Positions 35,169-44,302 are shown, counted from the first letter of the stretch. The stretch: DNA of 64,000 nt from Lachnospiraceae bacterium (GCA_004558185.1 SFDP01000011.1:6582-70581); one strand, 5' to 3'. Notes: generated by a model not told the origin, from the sequence alone. Translations and numbers: made by a program.

Positions 35169-35216
35169 TACAAAAAACAGGATTGTATTTAAAAAAATAC
35201 AAAGAAAAATTAAAAA

Positions 35217-35259
35217 TAGCGAAATTTTCCTTGCCAATAAAGGAAAGTTTCGCTATACT
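35217..35259 (+). promoter_or_regulatory. S10 operon promoter inside an inverted repeat
   Basis: TTGCCA (35231-35236), 17-bp spacer and TATACT (35254-35259) form a sigma-A promoter for the ribosomal superoperon. It overlaps a 16-bp inverted repeat, TAGCGAAA...TTTCGCTA (35217-35255), whose T run faces the minus strand, so the repeat is not a convincing terminator for putP. Confidence 0.7.
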
Positions 35260-35265
35260 ACTAAT

Positions 35266-35530
35266 TGCTGTGACATGATAGCTGTGAAGCGTGAGGTTGC
35301 TGCCTGTAGGGCAGGTTTTTCCGTGGAGCGAATGTCAAGGAATCTGACGACAAGTCACTGTACAAACATAGCAGAACGTGTGAAGTCTGATGATATAGCA
35401 TCAGACCGACTCCAGAAAAACAGGTGTAACCCGACCCGAGTTGCTTTTTTCTGCGACACACACGGAAGAGTGTACAGTCACCGCTTGTCGTACTTAAAGT
35501 TAAAAGTGCGAAAAGGAGGCGACTTTTTTT
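35266..35530 (+). promoter_or_regulatory. Structured S10-operon leader RNA
   Basis: 265-nt untranslated leader. A long-range stem joins ACGACAAG (35347-35354) to CTTGTCGT (35484-35491) and ACTGTACA (35357-35364) to TGTACAGT (35471-35478). Inside are the hairpin GTCTGATG/CATCAGAC (35385-35392/35399-35406) and two crossing complementarities, GCAGAA/TTCTGC and CGTGTG/CACACG, which would form a pseudoknot. CTGCC/GGCAG at 35300-35314 is followed by five T. A ribosomal-protein autoregulatory leader is likely; the ligand is not known to me. Confidence 0.65.
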
Positions 35531-35848
35531 ATGGCAAGTCAAGTAATGAGAATTACCCTTAAGGCTTATGATCATCATTTAGTAGATGCATCTGCCAAGA
35601 AAATCATCGAAACTGTGAAAAAGAATGGAGCTCAGGTAAGCGGGCCTGTGCCGCTGCCCACCAAGAAAGAGGTTGTGACCATCCTCAGGGCGGTACACAA
35701 GTACAAGGACTCCAGAGAGCAGTTTGAGCAGAGAACCCATAAGCGGTTGATCGATATCATTACCCCTACCCAGAAGACGGTAGAGGCTCTGCAAAGACTG
35801 GAAATGCCCGCAGGTGTTTGTATCGATATCAAGATGAAAAACAAATAA
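35531..35848 (+). CDS. rpsJ: Ribosomal protein S10 (NusE)
   Basis: 105 aa, full length. MRITLKAYDHHLVD, GPVPLPTKKE and RTHKRLIDIITPT are diagnostic. S10 belongs to the 30S head and also acts in transcription antitermination with NusB. First gene of the superoperon, started behind AAAGGAGG and a long structured leader. Confidence 0.98.
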   Translation: MASQVMRITLKAYDHHLVDASAKKIIETVKKNGAQVSGPVPLPTKKEVVTILRAVHKYKDSREQFEQRTHKRLIDIITPTQKTVEALQRLEMPAGVCIDIKMKNK

Positions 35849-35945
35849 GACCCCTACTAGTATGAACTCGTGACCGTGACTTTGCGGATAAAGTCACTTT
35901 GAGGAAAGAACGGGTTCCGCTGTAGAATAAAAGGAGGTAAACCTA

Positions 35946-36629
35946 ATGAACAAGGCTATTTTAGCGACTAAAGTCGGAATGACTCAAATCTTCAATGAAG
36001 ACGGCGTACTTATCCCTGTAACTGTGCTTCAGGCAGGCCCCTGTGTAGTGACTCAGGTGAAGACTGTTGAAAACGATGGCTATGCGGCAGTGCAGGTTGG
36101 TTTTGTGGATAAGAAGGACAAAATCATCAATAAGGATGCTAAAGGCAACAAAGAAGTGATTCACTGCCATGGTGTGCCCAAGGCTTTGCAGGGACACTTC
36201 AAGAAAGCCGGCGTCAGCAGCAAGAGATATGTTAGAGAATTTAAGTTTGACAATGCAGCGGATTATGCGCTTGCACAGGAAATCAAAGCAGACATCTTTG
36301 CGGCAGGTGATAAAGTAGATGCAACCGCCATTTCCAAAGGTAAAGGATTCCAGGGTGCGATCAAAAGACACGGACAGCACAGAGGTCCCATGGCTCACGG
36401 TTCCAAGTTCCACAGACATCAGGGTTCCAATGGTGCCTGCTCTTCTCCCAGTCGTGTATTTAAGGGAAAAGGGATGCCCGGTCACATGGGCTGCGTAAAG
36501 GTGACGGTACAGAACCTTGAAGTAGTACGTGTAGATGCCGAAAAGAATCTGCTTTTGGTAAAAGGCGCAGTACCAGGACCTAAGAAAGCGTTGGTAACTA
36601 TCAAAGAAACCACACGAGTAGAAGCTTAA
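35946..36629 (+). CDS. rplC: Ribosomal protein L3
   Basis: 227 aa, starts MNKAILATKVGMTQIF; contains the conserved GKGFQGAIKRHGQHRGPMAHGS, whose Gln (GSKFHRHQGS region) is methylated in some bacteria. Early 50S assembly protein near the peptidyl transferase centre. The 97-bp gap to rpsJ holds a GTGACTTT/AAAGTCAC hairpin. Confidence 0.98.
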   Translation: MNKAILATKVGMTQIFNEDGVLIPVTVLQAGPCVVTQVKTVENDGYAAVQVGFVDKKDKIINKDAKGNKEVIHCHGVPKALQGHFKKAGVSSKRYVREFKFDNAADYALAQEIKADIFAAGDKVDATAISKGKGFQGAIKRHGQHRGPMAHGSKFHRHQGSNGACSSPSRVFKGKGMPGHMGCVKVTVQNLEVVRVDAEKNLLLVKGAVPGPKKALVTIKETTRVEA

Positions 36630-36655
36630 TTAGGGAATGAAAGGAGGACACATCA

Positions 36656-37279
36656 GTGGCAAACGTATCTGTTTATAATATGGAAGGCAAGGAAGTTGGT
36701 ACAATTGAACTGAATGACAGTGTGTTCGGTGTTGAAATCAACGAGCATCTGGTGCATATGGCAGTTGTACAGCAGCTTGCAAATAAACGTCAGGGAACCC
36801 AGAAGGCGAAGACCCGTTCCGAAGTATCCGGCGGTGGAAGAAAGCCCTGGAGACAGAAGGGAACCGGTCATGCAAGACAGGGCTCCATCAGAGCTCCTCA
36901 GTGGAAGGGCGGCGGAGTTGTATTTGCTCCCACGCCGAGAGACTATTCCTTTAAGCTGAATAAAAAGGAAAAGAGAGCAGCTCTTAAATCTGTATTAACC
37001 GACAAGGTTCAAAACGGCAATCTGGTGGTTGTGGATGAACTGAAGTTTGATGAAATCAAGACTAAAAACTTTGTGGCAATGTTGAACAACCTGAATGTAA
37101 ATACAAAAGCACTGGTTGTTGTGGGAGAGAATGATACCAATGCAGCTTTATCTGCAAGAAATATCCCTACTGTAAAAACTAGCCTCACTAATACAATCAA
37201 CGTATATGACATCATTAATGCCAATAAACTTGTGGTAACCAAAGATGTTGTGAAAACGATCGAGGAGGTATATGCATAA
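36656..37279 (+). CDS. rplD: Ribosomal protein L4
   Basis: 207 aa, GTG start (36656) behind AAAGGAGG. The extended loop that reaches the exit tunnel is visible as GGGRKPWRQKGTGHARQGS. L4 is the known autoregulator of the S10 operon in gamma-proteobacteria; whether it binds this leader is untested. TAATG overlap with rplW. Confidence 0.98.
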   Translation: MANVSVYNMEGKEVGTIELNDSVFGVEINEHLVHMAVVQQLANKRQGTQKAKTRSEVSGGGRKPWRQKGTGHARQGSIRAPQWKGGGVVFAPTPRDYSFKLNKKEKRAALKSVLTDKVQNGNLVVVDELKFDEIKTKNFVAMLNNLNVNTKALVVVGENDTNAALSARNIPTVKTSLTNTINVYDIINANKLVVTKDVVKTIEEVYA

Positions 37280-37578
37280 TGGCTGATATTAAATATTATG
37301 ACGTAATCCTCAAACCGGTTATTACCGAAAAGAGTATGGCCGGCATGGGCGAGAAGCAATACACGTTCCTGGTGCATCCGGAGGCAAACAAGAGCATGAT
37401 CAAGGAAGCTGTTGAAAAGATGTTCGAGGGTACCAAGGTAAAGAAAGTAAATACCATGAATCTTGACGGAAAGAAGAGGAGAAGAGGCATGGTTGTGGGC
37501 AGAACTGCAAAAACCAAGAAGGCTATGGTTTGGCTGACTGAGGACAGCAAGGAAATTGAAATCTTTGCCGGCTTATAA
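37279..37578 (+). CDS. rplW: Ribosomal protein L23
   Basis: 99 aa; DVILKPVITEKSM and the loop KKRRRGMVVGRTAKTKKA are typical. L23 sits at the exit-tunnel rim and docks trigger factor and SRP. Start overlaps the rplD stop by one base. Confidence 0.98.
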   Translation: MADIKYYDVILKPVITEKSMAGMGEKQYTFLVHPEANKSMIKEAVEKMFEGTKVKKVNTMNLDGKKRRRGMVVGRTAKTKKAMVWLTEDSKEIEIFAGL

Positions 37579-37647
37579 GAGAAAACCGAGAACGAAAACT
37601 TAAGTGTGGCAACACGACAATTTGCATGAATCGAAAGGAGAAAGAAA

Positions 37648-38493
37648 ATGGGAATTAAAACATATAACCCATATACACCTTCCAGAAGAAATATGACCGG
37701 TTCCGATTTTTCTGAGATTACCAAAAGTACTCCTGAAAAATCCCTTTGTACTTCCCTGAAGAAGAATGCCGGACGTAACAATCAGGGTAAAATCACTGTA
37801 AGACACCGTGGCGGTGGTTCCAGAAGAAAATATAGAATTATTGATTTCAAGAGAAATAAGAAGGATGGTATTCCTGCTACCGTAATCGGTATTGAGTATG
37901 ATCCTAACAGAACAGCAAACATTGCACTGATCTGCTATGCGGATGGTGAAAAGGCTTATATCCTGGCTCCTGAAGGGCTGAAAGACGGCATGAAGATTAT
38001 GAACGGCCCTGAAGCCGAGGTGAGAGTCGGCAACTGTTTGCCTTTGTCACAGATTCCTGTTGGTACACAGGTGCATAATGTTGAGCTGTATCCCGGAAAG
38101 GGCGGCCAGATGGTTCGTTCAGCAGGAAACAGCGCACAGTTAATGGCTAAGGAAGGTAAGTATGCAACCTTAAGACTTCCTTCCGGAGAAATGAGAATGG
38201 TTCCCATCGTTTGCCGTGCGACTGTCGGGGTTGTAGGAAACGGTGATCACAACCTGATTAACATTGGAAAAGCAGGACGTAAGCGCCATATGGGCATCCG
38301 TCCTACGGTTCGCGGTTCGGTAATGAACCCTAATGACCATCCTCATGGCGGTGGTGAAGGTAAGACCGGTATTGGTCGGCCCGGCCCATGCACACCCTGG
38401 GGTAAACCTGCTCTTGGTCTTAAAACCCGTAAAAAGAAAAAGGCTTCTAATAAGCTGATTGTAAGAAGAAGAGATGGTAGAGCGATTAAATAA
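37648..38493 (+). CDS. rplB: Ribosomal protein L2
   Basis: 281 aa; MGIKTYNPYTPSRRNMT at the start and the C-terminal GGGEGKTGIGRPGPCTPWGK with the conserved His of the HPHGGGEG region needed for peptidyl transferase centre assembly. Ribosome site AAAGGAG. Confidence 0.98.
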   Translation: MGIKTYNPYTPSRRNMTGSDFSEITKSTPEKSLCTSLKKNAGRNNQGKITVRHRGGGSRRKYRIIDFKRNKKDGIPATVIGIEYDPNRTANIALICYADGEKAYILAPEGLKDGMKIMNGPEAEVRVGNCLPLSQIPVGTQVHNVELYPGKGGQMVRSAGNSAQLMAKEGKYATLRLPSGEMRMVPIVCRATVGVVGNGDHNLINIGKAGRKRHMGIRPTVRGSVMNPNDHPHGGGEGKTGIGRPGPCTPWGKPALGLKTRKKKKASNKLIVRRRDGRAIK

Positions 38494-38516
38494 ATGTTAA
38501 ATTAGGAGGAAAGAAA

Positions 38517-38798
38517 ATGGCTAGATCACTTAAAAAAGGCCCGTTCGCAGATGCAAGCCTGCTGAAAAAAGTGGATGCAATGAACGCTGGCGGCAATAAA
38601 CAGGTAATTAAGACATGGTCCCGTCGTTCTACGATTTTCCCTGCATTTGTAGGACATACAATCGCAGTTCATGATGGAAGAAAGCATGTACCTGTATATA
38701 TTACTGAAGATATGGTTGGGCATAAGCTGGGTGAGTTTGTGGCAACCAGAACATACAGAGGACATGGAAAAGACGAGAAGAAATCTAAGGTAAGATAA
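38517..38798 (+). CDS. rpsS: Ribosomal protein S19
   Basis: 93 aa; MARSLKKGPF and RSTIFPAFVGHTIAVHDGRK are diagnostic. 30S head protein that contacts the A-site tRNA with S13. Confidence 0.98.
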   Translation: MARSLKKGPFADASLLKKVDAMNAGGNKQVIKTWSRRSTIFPAFVGHTIAVHDGRKHVPVYITEDMVGHKLGEFVATRTYRGHGKDEKKSKVR

Positions 38799-38817
38799 TC
38801 GAAAGGAGGTTTTATCC

Positions 38818-39204
38818 ATGGCTAAAGGACATAGATCCCAAATTAAAAGAGAAAGAAATGCAAATAAAGACACAAGACCTTCTGCTAAATTATCCTACGC
38901 AAGAGTGTCTGTACAGAAAGCGTGTTTCGTACTGGATGCAATCAGAGGTAAGGATGTTGCCACTGCATTGGCAATTTTAGAATATAATCCCAGATATGCT
39001 TCCAGTCTGATTAAAAAGTTATTAGAATCCGCAGTTGCAAATGCCGAGAACAACAATGGAATGAACCCGGAGAATCTCTATGTTGCAGAGTGTTATGCAA
39101 ACAAAGGACCCACAATGAAGAGAGTAAAACCTAGGGCACAGGGAAGAGCTTACAGAATCGAAAAGAGAACGAGCCATATTACCGTAGTGCTTGATGAAAG
39201 ATAG
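38818..39204 (+). CDS. rplV: Ribosomal protein L22
   Basis: 128 aa; the C-terminal beta hairpin (GPTMKRVKPRAQGRAYRIEK) lines the exit tunnel and is the site of macrolide-resistance changes in other bacteria. Normal length here, apart from an N-terminal extension of about 15 residues. Confidence 0.98.
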   Translation: MAKGHRSQIKRERNANKDTRPSAKLSYARVSVQKACFVLDAIRGKDVATALAILEYNPRYASSLIKKLLESAVANAENNNGMNPENLYVAECYANKGPTMKRVKPRAQGRAYRIEKRTSHITVVLDER

Positions 39205-39220
39205 GATGGGAGGAAAATAA

Positions 39221-39880
39221 ATGGGACAGAAAGTTAATCCTCATGGCCTGAGAGTTGGCGTGATTAAAGACTGGGATTCTAAATGGTATGCAGAAGATGC
39301 GACATTTTCAGATTTATTAGTAGAAGATTATAATATCAGAAAATTTTTAAAGAAAAAATTATATGCTGCCGGAATTTCCAAGATCGAAATTGAAAGAACT
39401 ACCGACAGAGTTAAGGTGATCATCTATACAGCTAAGCCCGGTGTAGTAATCGGCAAGGGCGGTGCAGAAATTGAAGTGACCAAAAAGGAGCTTTCCAAAT
39501 TAACGGATAAGAAGGTTCTGGTTGACATTAAAGAGATCAAAAGACCTGATAAGGATGCTCAGTTGGCAGCCGAGAACATTGCAGCTCAGTTGGAGAATCG
39601 TGTTTCCTTCAGAAGAGCAATGAAGTCTGTAATGGGAAGAGCAATGAAGTCCGGTGCATTGGGAATCAAGGCAAGCTGTGCAGGCCGTTTGGGCGGTGCA
39701 GATATGGCTCGTACAGAGTTCTACAGCGAAGGTACTATTCCTCTTCAGACACTGAGAGCAGATATCGAATATGGTTTTGCAGAAGCAGACACCACATACG
39801 GTAAAGTAGGTGTTAAAGTATGGATCTATAAAGGCGAAATACTTCCTACTAAAGCAAATAAGGAAGGGAGCGATAAATAA
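39221..39880 (+). CDS. rpsC: Ribosomal protein S3
   Basis: 219 aa; MGQKVNPHGLRVG, the KH motif VVIGKGGAEIE, and RRAMKSVMGRAMKSGALGIK. Lines the mRNA entry site. Stop overlaps the rplP start (TAATG). Confidence 0.98.
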   Translation: MGQKVNPHGLRVGVIKDWDSKWYAEDATFSDLLVEDYNIRKFLKKKLYAAGISKIEIERTTDRVKVIIYTAKPGVVIGKGGAEIEVTKKELSKLTDKKVLVDIKEIKRPDKDAQLAAENIAAQLENRVSFRRAMKSVMGRAMKSGALGIKASCAGRLGGADMARTEFYSEGTIPLQTLRADIEYGFAEADTTYGKVGVKVWIYKGEILPTKANKEGSDK

Positions 39881-40317
39881 TGTTAATGCCAAAAAGAGTG
39901 AAACGTCGTAAGCAGTTCCGTGGTTCCATGACAGGAAAAGCGTTACGTGGGAACACAATTACACACGGTGAATTCGGTCTTGTAGCGGTTGAACCATGCT
40001 GGATCAGATCGAATCAGATTGAAGCAGCACGTATTGCCATGACTCGTCATACCAAACGTGGCGGTCAGGTTTGGATTAAGATTTTCCCGGATAAGCCTGT
40101 TACAGCAAAGCCGGCAGAAACTCGTATGGGTTCCGGTAAGGGAACTTTGGAATATTGGGTAGCAGTAGTAAAGCCTGGACGTGTAATGTTTGAGATTGCC
40201 GGCGTAAACGAAGAGACGGCCAGAGAAGCATTACGTCTTGCTATGCATAAGCTTCCTTGTAAATGTAAAATTGTTTCTAAAGCAGACTTGGAAGGCGGTG
40301 TGTCAAATGAGAACTAA
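39880..40317 (+). CDS. rplP: Ribosomal protein L16
   Basis: 145 aa; MLMPKRVKRRKQFRG start and PDKPVTAKPAETRMGSGKG, including the Arg hydroxylated in some bacteria. Organises the A-site tRNA region of the 50S. Confidence 0.98.
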   Translation: MLMPKRVKRRKQFRGSMTGKALRGNTITHGEFGLVAVEPCWIRSNQIEAARIAMTRHTKRGGQVWIKIFPDKPVTAKPAETRMGSGKGTLEYWVAVVKPGRVMFEIAGVNEETAREALRLAMHKLPCKCKIVSKADLEGGVSNEN

Positions 40318-40519
40318 TAAGTATGTAGAAGATTTAAATGCAAAATCAGCTGCAGAATTAGCAAACGAATTAGTGGCTGCTAAAAAAGAACTTTTCAATT
40401 TGAGATTCCAGAACGCAACTAATCAGTTAGACAACACAGCTAGAATTAAAGAAGTTAGAAGAAATATCGCAAGAATTCAGACCGTGATTACTAAGAAGGC
40501 TAAGACTGAGGTTGTTTAA
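40307..40519 (+). CDS. rpmC: Ribosomal protein L29
   Basis: 70 aa; ELANELVAAKKELFNLRFQ and ARIKEVRRNIARIQTV. ATG 40307 lies inside the end of rplP; the longer frame from 40238 is an rplP shadow. Confidence 0.97.
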   Translation: MRTNKYVEDLNAKSAAELANELVAAKKELFNLRFQNATNQLDNTARIKEVRRNIARIQTVITKKAKTEVV

Positions 40520-40551
40520 TCGTTAGGACGATTTGGAAAGGAGAATTAATC

Positions 40552-40806
40552 GTGGAAAGAAATTTGAGAAAAACACGTACTGGTAAGGTGACCAGTGATA
40601 AGATGGATAAAACTATTACCGTAGCAATCGAAGATCACGTTAAGCATCCTCTTTATGGTAAAATCGTAAAGAGAACCTACAAATTGAAGGCTCATGATGA
40701 AAATAACGAATGCAGAATCGGTGATACGGTTAAGGTAATGGAAACAAGACCCCTGTCCAAGGATAAGAGATGGAGACTTGTAGAAATTATTGAAAGAGCA
40801 AAATAA
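40552..40806 (+). CDS. rpsQ: Ribosomal protein S17
   Basis: 84 aa, GTG start behind AAAGGAG. RKTRTGKVTSDKMDKTITV and LSKDKRWRLVEIIERAK are typical. Primary 16S rRNA binder. Confidence 0.98.
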   Translation: MERNLRKTRTGKVTSDKMDKTITVAIEDHVKHPLYGKIVKRTYKLKAHDENNECRIGDTVKVMETRPLSKDKRWRLVEIIERAK

Positions 40807-40852
40807 TTAATGGCCCATTACAGGGGTATCCATTATTGGAAGGAGAATAAGC

Positions 40853-41221
40853 ATGATTCAACAGGAAACCAGACTTAAGGTTGCAGATAATACTGGTGCA
40901 AAAGAATTGCTTTGTATCAGAGTTATGGGTGGATCTACAAGAAGATATGCAAATATCGGTGACATCATCGTAGCCAGTGTTAAAGATGCAACACCAGGCG
41001 GCGTTGTAAAAAAAGGTGATGTTGTTAAGGCTGTTGTAGTTCGCAGCGTAAAAGGCGCTCGTCGTAAAGACGGTTCTTATATTAAATTTGATGAAAATGC
41101 TGCTGTGATCATTAAAGAGGATAAGACTCCAAGAGGAACTCGTATTTTTGGACCAGTAGCGAGAGAGCTTCGTGAAAAACAGTTTATGAAAATTGTTTCC
41201 CTGGCTCCCGAAGTATTATAA
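40853..41221 (+). CDS. rplN: Ribosomal protein L14
   Basis: 122 aa; MIQQETRLKVADNTGAKEL and the C-terminal RGTRIFGPVARELREK. Part of intersubunit bridges and the binding site of the silencing factor RsfS. Confidence 0.98.
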   Translation: MIQQETRLKVADNTGAKELLCIRVMGGSTRRYANIGDIIVASVKDATPGGVVKKGDVVKAVVVRSVKGARRKDGSYIKFDENAAVIIKEDKTPRGTRIFGPVARELREKQFMKIVSLAPEVL

Positions 41222-41233
41222 GGAGGTGCCGGT

Positions 41234-41539
41234 ATGTTTAAGATTAAAAAAGGTGACACCGTTAAGGTAATCACCGGTAAAGATAAGGACAAAGAAGGTA
41301 AGGTTGTTTTAGTAGACAGAAAAAACAACAGAGTGGTCGTAGAAGGAATAAATATGGTTACCAAACACACCAAACCTTCTGCTGCTAATCCCAACGGGGG
41401 GATTGTGCAAAAAGAGGCTGCTATTGATGCAAGTAACGTAATGTATGTTCACAAAGGTAAGGCTACGAGAATCGGCTTCAAGTTCGAGAACGACAAAAAA
41501 GTTCGTTTTGCAAAGTCAACCGGCGAAGTGATTGATTAA
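41234..41539 (+). CDS. rplX: Ribosomal protein L24
   Basis: 101 aa; KOW motif KKGDTVKVITGKDKDKEGKV at the N terminus. Initiator of 50S assembly. AAGGAGGTG ribosome site overlaps the end of rplN. Confidence 0.98.
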   Translation: MFKIKKGDTVKVITGKDKDKEGKVVLVDRKNNRVVVEGINMVTKHTKPSAANPNGGIVQKEAAIDASNVMYVHKGKATRIGFKFENDKKVRFAKSTGEVID

Positions 41540-41563
41540 TTCTAAGGAAGGAGGCCAAATAGC

Positions 41564-42103
41564 GTGAGCAGACTGAAAGATTTTTACAACAAAGATGTCG
41601 TTGAAGCAATGACAAAAAAGTTTGGATATAAAAATGTAATGGAAGTTCCGAAGCTGGAGAAGATTGTGCTCAATATGGGCGTTGGTGAAGCGAAGGACAA
41701 TGCCAAGGTTTTGGAATCTGCCATTAAGGATATGGAAACGATTGCAGGTCAGAAAGCAGTCGTGACCAGAGCGAAAAACTCTATCGCTAACTTCAAAATC
41801 AGAGAAGGTATGGCGATTGGCTGTAAGGTTACCCTGCGTGGCGAGAAGATGTATGAGTTTTTAGATCGTCTGGTAAACCTCGCATTACCCCGTGTGCGCG
41901 ACTTCAGGGGAGTGAATCCCAACGCATTTGACGGAAGAGGCAACTATGCACTGGGCATCAAGGAGCAGATCATCTTCCCCGAAATCGAATACGATAAAGT
42001 AGATAAGGTTAGAGGTCTGGATGTTATCTTTGTTACCACTGCGAAAACCGATGAAGAAGCTCGTGAATTATTGACATTATTTAATATGCCATTCGCAAAA
42101 TAA
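41564..42103 (+). CDS. rplE: Ribosomal protein L5
   Basis: 179 aa, GTG start. MEVPKLEKIVLNMGVGEA, the P-site loop GRGNYALGIKEQIIFPE. Binds 5S rRNA in the central protuberance. Confidence 0.98.
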   Translation: MSRLKDFYNKDVVEAMTKKFGYKNVMEVPKLEKIVLNMGVGEAKDNAKVLESAIKDMETIAGQKAVVTRAKNSIANFKIREGMAIGCKVTLRGEKMYEFLDRLVNLALPRVRDFRGVNPNAFDGRGNYALGIKEQIIFPEIEYDKVDKVRGLDVIFVTTAKTDEEARELLTLFNMPFAK

Positions 42104-42117
42104 GGAGGTAAACATTC

Positions 42118-42303
42118 ATGGCTAAAACAGCAATGAAGATCAAACAGCAGCGTAATCCCAAGTTCTCCACAAGAGAATATACCCGCTGCAAAATCTGTGG
42201 TCGTCCACATGCATATTTAAGAAAATACGGAATCTGCAGAATTTGCTTCCGTGAATTAGCATATAAAGGACAAATCCCCGGCGTGAAAAAGGCTAGCTGG
42301 TAA
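42118..42303 (+). CDS. rpsZ: Ribosomal protein S14, zinc-binding type
   Basis: 61 aa; short C+ form with CKICGRPHAYLRKYGICRIC giving the four zinc-ligand cysteines. Gram-positive S14 of this type may be replaced by a zinc-free paralogue under zinc limitation; none is in this window. Confidence 0.98.
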   Translation: MAKTAMKIKQQRNPKFSTREYTRCKICGRPHAYLRKYGICRICFRELAYKGQIPGVKKASW

Positions 42304-42343
42304 GCGGCGAAAAGTCGAGTAAATAAACAAGGAGGCAAATCAA

Positions 42344-42745
42344 ATGACAATGAGCGATCCTATTGCAGATATGCTGACAAGAATCCGTAATGCAAATGCT
42401 GCAAAACATGATACAGTAGATGTACCCTCTTCCAAAATGAAGCTGGCTATTGCCAGGATTCTTCTGGATGAAGGATATATTTCCAAATATGACCTGATTG
42501 ATGATGGTGCGTTCAAAACCATCCACATTACTTTAAAGTATGGTGCTGACAAGAATGAAAAGATCATTTCCGGCATTAAGAGAATTTCCAAGCCCGGTCT
42601 TCGTGTATATGCCGGTAAGGAAGAGCTGCCCAGTGTTCTTGGCGGACTGGGAATTGCTATTATTTCCACAAATCAGGGAGTAATCACTGATAAGGAAGCA
42701 AGAAAGCTCAACGTTGGTGGAGAAGTATTGGCTTTTGTGTGGTAA
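42344..42745 (+). CDS. rpsH: Ribosomal protein S8
   Basis: 133 aa; MTMSDPIADMLTRIRNA start and STNQGVITDKEARKLNVGGE end. Binds the central 16S domain; in E. coli it represses the spc operon. The 98-bp gap to rplF contains an AGTTGA/TCAACT hairpin. Confidence 0.98.
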   Translation: MTMSDPIADMLTRIRNANAAKHDTVDVPSSKMKLAIARILLDEGYISKYDLIDDGAFKTIHITLKYGADKNEKIISGIKRISKPGLRVYAGKEELPSVLGGLGIAIISTNQGVITDKEARKLNVGGEVLAFVW

Positions 42746-42843
42746 ATACACAAGACAGGCAGAGGAATTGTAGTTGAAGGTTTTCTCTCAACTTGTCATC
42801 ATGATAACTGTTTGGTGACGATTTAATAAAAGGAGGTACGGGC

Positions 42844-43386
42844 ATGTCACGTATAGGAAGAATGCCAATCGCGGTTCCTGCAGGTGTAACTGTAGAAATT
42901 GCAGAAAATAATAAAGTGACTGTTAAAGGTCCCAAGGGAACATTGGAAAGAGTGTTGCCTGCTGAAATGGACATTAAGCTGGAGGGAAATGAAATTATCG
43001 TTTCCAGACCCAGTGATTTAAAAAAGATGAAATCTCTTCACGGGCTTACCAGAACCCTGATTAACAATATGGTTGTAGGTGTTACCGAAGGCTATGAGAA
43101 GAAATTAGAGGTAAACGGTGTTGGATACAAGGCGGCTAAAGCCGGTAAGGTATTGACTTTATCCTTAGGTTACTCCCATCCGGTAGAGATGACTGATCCT
43201 GAAGGAGTGGAAACCACTTTAGAAGGCCAGAATATTATCTATGTGAGAGGTATCGATAAAGAGAAGGTTGGACAGTTTGCGGCTGAGATCAGAGAAAAGA
43301 GAAGACCTGAGCCTTATAAGGGCAAGGGAATCAAGTACGCTGATGAGGTGATCAGACGTAAAGTTGGTAAGACCGGTAAGAAATAG
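42844..43386 (+). CDS. rplF: Ribosomal protein L6
   Basis: 180 aa; MSRIGRMPIAVPAGVTV and the C-terminal RRPEPYKGKGIKYADEVI. Sits near the sarcin-ricin loop and the factor-binding site. Confidence 0.98.
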   Translation: MSRIGRMPIAVPAGVTVEIAENNKVTVKGPKGTLERVLPAEMDIKLEGNEIIVSRPSDLKKMKSLHGLTRTLINNMVVGVTEGYEKKLEVNGVGYKAAKAGKVLTLSLGYSHPVEMTDPEGVETTLEGQNIIYVRGIDKEKVGQFAAEIREKRRPEPYKGKGIKYADEVIRRKVGKTGKK

Positions 43387-43402
43387 ATAAGGAGAGTAAA
43401 CA

Positions 43403-43771
43403 ATGGTTAGTAAGAAATCAAGACAAGAAGTTCGTGTTAAAAAGCACATGAAGATGCGTAACCGTTTTAGCGGAACTGCTGAAAGACCTCGTTTAGCGGT
43501 TTTCAGAAGCAATAATCATATGTATGCTCAAATTATTGATGATACAGTTGGAAAAACTCTGGTAGCAGCTTCTACCCTTGAAAAAGAGGTTAAAGCCGAG
43601 CTGGAGAAAACCAACAACGTTGATGCAGCAGCATATGTAGGAACTTTAATCGCAAAAAGAGCAATCGAAAAAGGTATTAAGGAAGTGGTTTACGATCGTG
43701 GCGGCTTCATTTACCAGGGTAAGGTTGCAGCTTTAGCTGAAGCGGCCAGAGAAGCTGGCTTAGAATTCTAG
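43403..43771 (+). CDS. rplR: Ribosomal protein L18
   Basis: 122 aa; basic N terminus RQEVRVKKHMKMRNRFSGTA and C-terminal VYDRGGFIYQGKVAALAEAA. Binds 5S rRNA with L5. Confidence 0.98.
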   Translation: MVSKKSRQEVRVKKHMKMRNRFSGTAERPRLAVFRSNNHMYAQIIDDTVGKTLVAASTLEKEVKAELEKTNNVDAAAYVGTLIAKRAIEKGIKEVVYDRGGFIYQGKVAALAEAAREAGLEF

Positions 43772-43791
43772 GAAAGGAAAGGGTATATTCC

Positions 43792-44301
43792 ATGAAACAT
43801 ACAATCATAGATCCAAGCCAGTTAGAGTTAAACGATAAAGTTGTTACTATCAAACGTGTAACCAAAACCGTAAAGGGTGGACGTAATATGCGTTTTACCG
43901 CATTGGTGGTAGTAGGTGATGGTAACGGCCATGTTGGTGCAGGACTGGGTAAAGCTATTGAAATCCCGGAGGCGATCCGCAAAGGAAAAGAAGATGCAAT
44001 GAAGCATTTGGTTAAGATTGCCATGGATGACAACAAATCCATCACACATGATTTTATTGGAAAATTCGGTTCGGCAAGCGTTCTGTTGAAGAAGGCACCT
44101 GAAGGTACCGGTATTATTGCAGGAGGTCCTGCACGTATCGTATGTGAGCTTGCAGGAATCAAGAATATCCGTACGAAATCCTTAGGCTCCAACAATAAGC
44201 AAAACGTGGTTCTGGCTACCATTTCAGGCTTAACAAATATCAAATCTCCTGAAGAAGTAGCTGCTAAGCGCGGCAAATCTGTTGAAGAAGTTATTGGCTA
44301 G
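43792..44301 (+). CDS. rpsE: Ribosomal protein S5
   Basis: 169 aa; double-stranded RNA binding fold, GGRNMRFTALVVVGDGNGHV and ELAGIKNIRTKSLGSNN. Involved in translational accuracy and helicase activity at the mRNA entry. Confidence 0.98.
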   Translation: MKHTIIDPSQLELNDKVVTIKRVTKTVKGGRNMRFTALVVVGDGNGHVGAGLGKAIEIPEAIRKGKEDAMKHLVKIAMDDNKSITHDFIGKFGSASVLLKKAPEGTGIIAGGPARIVCELAGIKNIRTKSLGSNNKQNVVLATISGLTNIKSPEEVAAKRGKSVEEVIG

Positions 44302-44302
44302 T

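Noticed and set aside
34377..35237. 286-codon minus-strand frame
   Set aside because: Antisense shadow of putP with Cys/His/Ser-rich non-protein-like composition.
35217..35255. putP terminator
   Set aside because: The inverted repeat lacks a T run on the plus strand; it has one only for the minus strand, where no gene ends.
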